Origin: Paractinoplanes aksuensis
GTDB taxonomy: Bacteria > Actinomycetota > Actinomycetes > Mycobacteriales > Micromonosporaceae
Length of the DNA: 64,000 nucleotides
Direction of reading: 5' to 3'
NCBI RefSeq assembly: GCF_024137025.1
Contig: NZ_JAMYJR010000037.1
Location: 100,589-164,588, forward strand
Shown here: positions 59,339 to 64,000 of the stretch, piece after piece
How positions within the stretch are numbered: the first letter of the stretch is position 1
Layout: every line of letters begins with the position of its first letter
Made by a program: the position numbers and the translations under genes
Notes under the pieces: generated by a model
What the model was told of the DNA's origin: nothing
Seen by the model: the letters and a program-made list of their open reading frames with translations, nothing else
The model's database searches: none

Positions 59339-59947
59339 TCAGGATCCGACCTCGCTCACCTGGACGAACGGCCGATCGTTGAACCAGGTCGCGTGAATGA
59401 TGAAGCTGTGCTGGGTCTCGTTGAAGTAGACCGCCATGTTGTCCGGCGAGTCCTGCACCTTCTGCACCGACCAGCCGTCGGCCGGGGTCGCGGTCACGAG
59501 TGACACCACGCCGTCCGAGGTCATCTTGATCACGGCCTGACCCCCTTCGACCCGAAACGACCGTACGTAGGTCCGGGTGCCGTCCGCGGCCGTGGTCACG
59601 GTCCAGCCGTCCTCGGTCGTAGTCGGCGGCGTCGTAGTGGTCACTGGCGGTTCGGGTGCGGTGGCCGCCGTAGTCGGCTCGGTCTCGCGGGGCGGCGTGG
59701 TGGTCGGCTTCGTGGTGACCTTCGGCGGCTTCTTGCTCGTCGGTGTCACGTTCGGTGTCCGCGGAGCGCTCACGCTGGGCAACGGCGCCGGGAAGCTGGT
59801 GGAGTCGGCCGCGGGCAGTTGAGCCAGCGCGGCGTCCTCGGGCGACGACGTCCGCAACACCGGCAGCAGGGCTACCGAGGCCAGCACAATGCTCGTCGCG
59901 GTGGCGGCACACCACCCCGCGATCGGCGCCCACCGGGAAGATCGCAC
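59339..59947 (-). CDS. Secreted or anchored Thr/Pro-rich protein of unknown function
   Basis: 202 residues. One N-terminal membrane helix (about 8-28), a long Thr/Pro/Ser linker (about 45-110) and a C-terminal globular part (about 112-202; TVTTAADGTRTYVRSFRVEGGQAVIKMTSDGVVSL...HSFIIHATWFNDRPFVQVSEV). No named domain recognised. Divergent from the OmpR-type regulator with 36 bp between, so it may be a target or accessory sensor of that two-component system. Confidence 0.7.
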   Translation of the reverse strand: MRSSRWAPIAGWCAATATSIVLASVALLPVLRTSSPEDAALAQLPAADSTSFPAPLPSVSAPRTPNVTPTSKKPPKVTTKPTTTPPRETEPTTAATAPEPPVTTTTPPTTTEDGWTVTTAADGTRTYVRSFRVEGGQAVIKMTSDGVVSLVTATPADGWSVQKVQDSPDNMAVYFNETQHSFIIHATWFNDRPFVQVSEVGS

Positions 59948-59983
59948 GATGACATCGTCTCACCTCCACCTATGGTGTACGCC

Positions 59984-60670
59984 ATGGCGATGATCCTGCT
60001 GGTCGAGGACGACCGCATCATCACGGCGGCGCTGTCCCGGGCGCTGACCGATGCGGGCCATGTCGTGCGCCCCGTGGGCCGGGCCGCCGAGGCCCTCAAA
60101 ATTGTCACCGACGAGCGTCCCGACCTGGTCATTCTCGATCTCGGGCTGCCCGACATCGACGGCACCGACGCGCTGCGGATGATGCGCTCGGTGTCCGACG
60201 TGCCGGTCATCGTGGCCACCGCGCGCCGCTCCGAGGCCGACATCATCAGCCTGCTCAGCGCGGGCGCCGACGACTACGTGACCAAGCCGTTCTCGGGCGG
60301 GCACATCCTGGCCCGCATCTCGGCGGTGCTGCGCCGGGCCCGGGCCACGACCAACGAGGCGCCCAGCGCGATCACGGTCGGCGACCTGGTGATCAGCCCG
60401 CGCCAGCGCCGGGCCGAGCTGCGCGGTGAGCCGTTGCAGCTGACCCGCCGCGAATTCGATGTGCTGGCCTATCTGGCCGAGCGGGTGGGTCAGGTGATCA
60501 GCCGGCGCGAGCTGATGAACGAGGTGTGGAACCAGGCCCGCATCGGCGAGGAACAGACCATCGACGTGCACATCTCGTGGCTGCGGCGCAAGCTCGGGGA
60601 GACGGCTGCGCAGCCGCGCTTCCTGCACACCGTACGCGGGGTCGGGGTCATGATGGTCGATCCCCGATGA
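59984..60670 (+). CDS. OmpR/PhoB-type response regulator
   Basis: 228 residues. Receiver domain with phosphoacceptor Asp52 (LVILDLGLPD), acidic pair Asp9-Asp10 and Lys in DDYVTKPFSGG; C-terminal winged helix (about 130-225; LTRREFDVLAYLAERVGQVISRRELMNEVW). The ATG at 59984 is the chosen start; ATGs at 59972 and 59990 are possible and no ribosome site is evident, so translation may be leaderless. Its stop overlaps the kinase start (ATGA). Confidence 0.93.
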   Translation: MAMILLVEDDRIITAALSRALTDAGHVVRPVGRAAEALKIVTDERPDLVILDLGLPDIDGTDALRMMRSVSDVPVIVATARRSEADIISLLSAGADDYVTKPFSGGHILARISAVLRRARATTNEAPSAITVGDLVISPRQRRAELRGEPLQLTRREFDVLAYLAERVGQVISRRELMNEVWNQARIGEEQTIDVHISWLRRKLGETAAQPRFLHTVRGVGVMMVDPR

Positions 60671-61971
60671 GATGGACCCTCAATCGGCTCGCGCTCGCCA
60701 TCACCTCGATGGTCGCGCTCGCCTTCCTGGTGCCGCTGGCCGTGGCGACCCGCCAGATCGCGTACGACCGGGCCGTGAGCGACGCCCGCCAGCAGGCCAC
60801 CTCGCTCGTGACCGTGCTGGGCGTCGACGCCGACCCGACCCTGTTGACCAACGCCGTGGCCAGCACGACTGCCGGCAGTGAGAGCCGGCTCGCCGTCCAC
60901 CTGCCCGACGTCGAGGCGATCGGTGTCTCGCACACGTCGGACGCGCAGATCGCCGTGGCCGCCGAGGACCGCCGCTCGGCGCTCGCCCCGGTCGCCGACG
61001 GGATGGTGTATCTGCAGCCCACGGTGCTCACCGACGGTCGTACGGTCGTGGTCGAGGTCTTCGTGCCCGACGCCGAACTGACGCGGGGCGTGTGGGCGGC
61101 CTGGTTCGTGCTCGGCGGCTTGGCGATCGTGCTGGTCGCGGGTTCGACGCTGCTGGCCGACCGGCTCGGCAGCCGCCTGGTCCGGGCCACCCGCGAACTG
61201 TCCGGCTCGGCCCGCCGACTGGGCAGCGGCGAACTCGACACCCGCGTCACCCCCGACGGCCCCCGCGAACTGCGCGACGCCGCGAACGCCTTCAACACCA
61301 TGGCCGACGACCTGAAGAGCCTGCTCGACCGCGAACGCGAGCTCGCCGCCGACCTGTCCCACCGATTGCGTACGCCGCTGACCGCGCTGCGGCTGGATGC
61401 CGAGGCGATGCCGCCGGGCCCGATCGGCGAGCGCATGCGGCAGGCCTGTGACCTGCTCGACGAGGAGCTCGAGGCGATCATCAAGGGGGCGCGGCTCGGC
61501 GTGCAGGCCCGTGGCCAGGAGATGACCGATCTGGTCGAGGTCCTGGCCGACCGGCTCGCGTTCTGGTCGGTGCTGGCCGAGGACCAGGAACGACCGTGGC
61601 AGGTCGTCGGCGGTGACGAACCAGTGATGGTGGCCGTACCTCGCAGCGAGTTGATCGGGGTGGTCGACGCCATGCTCGGCAACGTCTTCTCGCACACCCC
61701 CGAACGCGTCGCCTTCCGGGTCACCGTCTCGCCGGCCGGGCTGCTGGTCGACGACGCCGGCCCCGGCATCGACAATCCGGCGCTGTCCGTCCAGCGTGGA
61801 GTGAGCGGGGCCGGCTCGACCGGGCTGGGGCTGGACATCGTCCGCCGCGCGGCGGAGATGGTCGGCGGCCAGATGGTGATCGACCGCAGCCCGCTCGGCG
61901 GCGCCCGGGTCGGCATCTATCTGCAAGCGCCGGCCGCCCGCTCCCGCCGCGTCCGCCGTACGGTTTCATGA
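60667..61971 (+). CDS. Membrane sensor histidine kinase, HAMP-HisKA type
   Basis: 434 residues. Two membrane helices (about 8-28 and 143-165) flank an extracytoplasmic sensor (about 30-140); then a HAMP domain (about 165-220), the dimerisation helix with His232 (LSHRLRTPLTA) and a HATPase domain ending with DDAGPGID and GSTGLGLDIVRRAAEM. Translationally coupled to the OmpR-type regulator through ATGA. Signal unknown. The following gene is a copper-dependent monooxygenase, but a 90-bp gap and separate promoter region suggest it is not part of this operon. Confidence 0.93.
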   Translation: MRWTLNRLALAITSMVALAFLVPLAVATRQIAYDRAVSDARQQATSLVTVLGVDADPTLLTNAVASTTAGSESRLAVHLPDVEAIGVSHTSDAQIAVAAEDRRSALAPVADGMVYLQPTVLTDGRTVVVEVFVPDAELTRGVWAAWFVLGGLAIVLVAGSTLLADRLGSRLVRATRELSGSARRLGSGELDTRVTPDGPRELRDAANAFNTMADDLKSLLDRERELAADLSHRLRTPLTALRLDAEAMPPGPIGERMRQACDLLDEELEAIIKGARLGVQARGQEMTDLVEVLADRLAFWSVLAEDQERPWQVVGGDEPVMVAVPRSELIGVVDAMLGNVFSHTPERVAFRVTVSPAGLLVDDAGPGIDNPALSVQRGVSGAGSTGLGLDIVRRAAEMVGGQMVIDRSPLGGARVGIYLQAPAARSRRVRRTVS

Positions 61972-62060
61972 TTGTTTTCGGGCCCTTTAAGGCTCCGTTA
62001 TGGAAACTCTCCGTAGCTTCTGCGCCGTAACTGCCGCGACGAGACAGTACGGAGAACGAC

Positions 62061-62882
62061 ATGCGCAGGAAGATCGCCTATCCCCTGATGGCCCTCGGCA
62101 TGACAGCGGGCGCGACACTGGCGGTCGCCTCACCGGCCATGGCTCACGGCTACGTGTCGTCCCCGCCCAGCCGCCAGGCGCTGTGCGCCTCCGGTGACGT
62201 CAAGGACTGCGGTCCCATCCAGTTCGAGCCGCAGAGCGTCGAGGCCAAGAAGGGCCTCAAGTCGTGCAACGGCGACGTGCCCGGTTTCGCCCAGCTGGCC
62301 GACGAGTCCCGCAACTGGCCGGCCAAGTCGGTCGGCTCCACGGTCGACTTCAGCTGGGTCCTGACCGCCCGCCACAAGACCACGACCTGGGAATACTTCA
62401 TCGGCAACACCAAGGTCGCCTCCTTCGACGACGGCGGCGCCCAGCCCGACGCGGTGGTCAACCACAAGGTCAACCTGAGCAGGTTCCCCGGCCGCCAGAC
62501 GGTGCTGGCCGTGTGGAACATCGCCGACACCCCGATGGCCTTCTACAACTGCGTGGACCTGAACATCGGCGGCTCCACCGGCGGCGGCTCTAATGGCGGC
62601 GGCTCTAATGGTGGCGGCGCGACACAGCCGCCGGCTACCACGCCGCCCACGAAGGCGCCCACCACTCCGCCGACGGCTGCCCCGACGACCCCGCCGGCCG
62701 CTACTAAGCCGCCCACCGCACCCCCGCCGGCCGCCGGCGGTTCGTGGGCCGCGGGCGCGACCTACAAGACCGGCGACGTGGTGACCTTCAACGGCAAGAA
62801 GTTCCAGTGCCGCCAGGGCCACACCGCGATCAACAGCTGGGAGCCCTCGATCTACACCCTCGCCCTGTGGCTGCCGCTGTGA
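62061..62882 (+). CDS. Secreted AA10 lytic polysaccharide monooxygenase with CBM5/12
   Basis: 273 residues. The signal peptide ends ASPAMA|HGY, so mature residue 1 is His29, the first arm of the copper histidine brace; the second is His105 in TARHKTTTW. The AA10 domain (29 to about 190; HGYVSSPPSRQALCASG, CVDLNIG) oxidatively cleaves crystalline chitin or cellulose using a reductant and hydrogen peroxide or O2. A Gly/Ser and Thr/Pro linker leads to a C-terminal CBM5/12 chitin-binding module (about 227-273; WAAGATYKTGDVVTFNGKKF), pointing to chitin. The ATG follows GGAGA. Its stop overlaps the next start (GTGA). Confidence 0.94.
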   Translation: MRRKIAYPLMALGMTAGATLAVASPAMAHGYVSSPPSRQALCASGDVKDCGPIQFEPQSVEAKKGLKSCNGDVPGFAQLADESRNWPAKSVGSTVDFSWVLTARHKTTTWEYFIGNTKVASFDDGGAQPDAVVNHKVNLSRFPGRQTVLAVWNIADTPMAFYNCVDLNIGGSTGGGSNGGGSNGGGATQPPATTPPTKAPTTPPTAAPTTPPAATKPPTAPPPAAGGSWAAGATYKTGDVVTFNGKKFQCRQGHTAINSWEPSIYTLALWLPL

Positions 62883-63469
62883 AGCGCACCCTGATCGCCG
62901 CCGCCCTGGTAGCCCCCTTCCTGCTGGGAGCCTGCGGCACAGCCAAAGAGGCGCCGCCGACCACCACCGAGAAGGTAGCCGTAGCCGAAATCAAGGCCGG
63001 CGACGAACACAACGACACCGACATCATGTTCCTGCAAATGCTGGCCTACCACCAGAAACAGGGCCTGCAGATGACCACGACGGCCGCCTCACGGGCCAAG
63101 AACCCCGAGCTCAAAACCCTGGCCCAAGCCATCCAGGCGACCGAGAAGGACGAGCTGGCCATGATCGAGTCCTGGCTCACCGGCTGGGGCGCCGACACCA
63201 AAGTCGACCAGGCCCCCAGCCTCCACGCCGACCACGGCGGCCTACCCGGCACCGGCGAGGCGGAGATCAAGGCCCTGACCACGGTCAAGGCAGCCAACTT
63301 CGACACCGCATTCCTGAACCTCTTCCTGGCCCACCAACACCAGGCCATGGAGATGTCGAAGATCGCCCTGACCGGCGGCAAGAACGAGGAAACCAAGAAG
63401 TTCGCCGAACGCGTCAAGCAGTCCCGCCAGGGCGAGATCCAACAGATGCTCAAGCTGATGAACGGATAG
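62879..63469 (+). CDS. DUF305 lipoprotein coupled to the LPMO gene
   Basis: 196 residues. The lipobox LLGAC (Cys at about residue 19) anchors it outside the membrane. Two ferritin-like helical DUF305 repeats follow: DTDIMFLQMLAYHQKQGLQM and NLFLAHQHQAMEMSK, each with His/Met-rich (HQ-type) positions. Some DUF305 proteins (CopM type) bind copper, though others do not. The GTG start overlaps the LPMO stop by four bases, so it is co-translated with a copper enzyme; a role in delivering copper to the LPMO is attractive inference. A strong terminator follows. Confidence 0.83.
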   Translation: MKRTLIAAALVAPFLLGACGTAKEAPPTTTEKVAVAEIKAGDEHNDTDIMFLQMLAYHQKQGLQMTTTAASRAKNPELKTLAQAIQATEKDELAMIESWLTGWGADTKVDQAPSLHADHGGLPGTGEAEIKALTTVKAANFDTAFLNLFLAHQHQAMEMSKIALTGGKNEETKKFAERVKQSRQGEIQQMLKLMNG

Positions 63470-63476
63470 TAGGTTC

Positions 63477-63520
63477 AAACTCCGGAAGGGCGGCCTGGTG
63501 GGGCCGCGCTTCCGGAGTTT
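63477..63520 (+). terminator. Terminator after LPMO-DUF305 operon
   Basis: A perfect 12-bp stem (AAACTCCGGAAG, 63477-63488, with CTTCCGGAGTTT, 63509-63520), extended by GGCC/GGCC pairing in the loop, seven bases after the stop. Confidence 0.85.
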
Positions 63521-63859
63521 CCCCGATGCCAGTATTTCGAACCGGATGAATGCCTTATGCCGTACGACGGCCTGCCTTGTTCTTGTCTTTTGGGGCGCCG
63601 ACGCCGGTGGTCGCTGCCACGCCGAACTGGAAGCCTCGTGACGGGGCCTGTCGGCCCCAGTGGGCTCGGTCAACGAGCCTGGCGGAAGGGGCATTTCGTT
63701 ATTTTGTGATGACCGGGCGACGCCTGGAGCTTCGACTGGGACGATCCCAGCGACTCGTTCGCCCCGGACATGAGCGTGTCGGGCGGAGTGGCCGTGCCCG
63801 GCGGCGGCTGCAACTCGAGCCACGGGGCTGCTTGGTTGCGTACGCCCAGTGAGGTGATC
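63521..63859. other. Gene-free stretch before the insertion sequence, with a possible coding remnant
   Basis: No convincing intact gene. From about 63722 on the plus strand one frame reads PGDAWSFDWDDPSDSFAPDM and then VSGGVAVPGGGCNSSHG without a start, and runs open into the IS; its composition looks protein-like and may be the fragment of a gene cut by the element. Its left side (63521-63720) shows nothing recognisable. The IS end itself is not resolved. Confidence 0.35.
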
Positions 63860-64000
63860 TCAGCGACTGGCGTACAGATATCGGTATTCGAAGTGGATGA
63901 GGTGGAGAGCTGCGGCGACGATATCGCCGATTCGGCTGGGGCTGGTGGTGGCGTGTCGCAGCGTTTTCCAGCGGCCGGTCAGGATGGCGAAGCCGCGTTC
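63860..64000 (-). mobile_element. C-terminal end of a DDE transposase, cut by the window edge
   Basis: 46 residues plus stop (TGA at 63862-63860): ERGFAILTGRWKTLRH...IVAAALHLIHFEYRYL. This matches the C-terminal end of IS5-like DDE transposases (IERGF-LK-RW-type signature, where the Glu is the third catalytic acid). The gene continues beyond the window. The IS terminus must lie near or left of 63860. Confidence 0.82.

Noticed and set aside
63550..63852. Small open frame of about 100 residues on the plus strand
   Set aside because: No ribosome site, no domain, Arg-rich composition typical of non-coding GC-rich DNA; a competing frame looks more protein-like.

Overview
The window is high-GC DNA from a filamentous actinomycete. 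The best fit is a member of the Micromonosporaceae such as Actinoplanes. The reasons are heavy GC bias at third codon positions, GTG starts, ATGA/GTGA start-stop overlaps, a chemotaxis receptor beside secreted chitin- and plant-polymer-active enzymes, a set of genes matching the Streptomyces SCO2521-SCO2525 families, and actinobacterial iron (IdeR/DmdR) and phosphate (PHO) boxes. No rRNA, tRNA or CRISPR array was seen. The chromosomal backbone looks ordinary, with accessory patches at 1.8-3.7 kb, 11.7-13.7 kb and the right edge.

Layout. 0-3.7 kb: a DJ-1/PfpI protein cut by the window edge, a WD40 protein, and a three-gene coupled cassette (a toxin-like small protein and two related proteins, one frameshifted). 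3.8-10.6 kb: a secreted GH19 chitinase, a chemotaxis receptor, an XRE regulator with an aldo/keto reductase, a zinc alcohol dehydrogenase and a D-amino-acid-oxidase-type flavoenzyme. 10.6-18.6 kb: the five SCO2521-SCO2525-type genes, interrupted by a decayed DUF4062-NACHT-HEAT gene that carries a small inverted segment. 18.8-26 kb: a secreted glucuronoyl esterase with a CebR-like operator, the efeUOB iron uptake operon behind an iron box, a BlaI-type regulator and a 14-TM exporter. 26-31 kb: a very large secreted nuclease/5'-nucleotidase fusion. 31-36 kb: a methyltransferase and a tightly coupled operon of three pyridoxal-phosphate enzymes of three different folds, one carrying a rhodanese domain. 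36-40 kb: a methyltransferase divergent from a large AAA-type regulator.

40-44.3 kb holds two tandem PhoX phosphatases, each behind its own PHO-box-like repeat. 44.3-50.7 kb holds a PAS plus GGDEF/EAL signalling pair, a NarL-type two-component system and a divergent membrane protein. 50.7-52.6 kb is a membrane protein with a degenerate P-loop and NWS repeats. 52.8-58.4 kb contains a LacI regulator and its divergent GH30 glycosidase, a MerR regulator, and an acyltransferase/SGNH pair. 58.4-62 kb has DUF3618 and Holin-X proteins, a secreted protein of unknown role and an OmpR-type two-component system. 62-63.5 kb is a copper-dependent chitin/cellulose monooxygenase translationally coupled to a DUF305 lipoprotein. 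The window ends inside an insertion-sequence transposase.

Common themes are extracellular polymer use (chitinase, LPMO, CE15 esterase, GH30), phosphate scavenging (nuclease/nucleotidase fusion and twin PhoX), iron and copper handling, and three short cassettes of unknown function: the SCO2521-2525 set, the triple-PLP operon and the toxin-like cassette. All family names rest on motif recognition by eye; no database search was possible.
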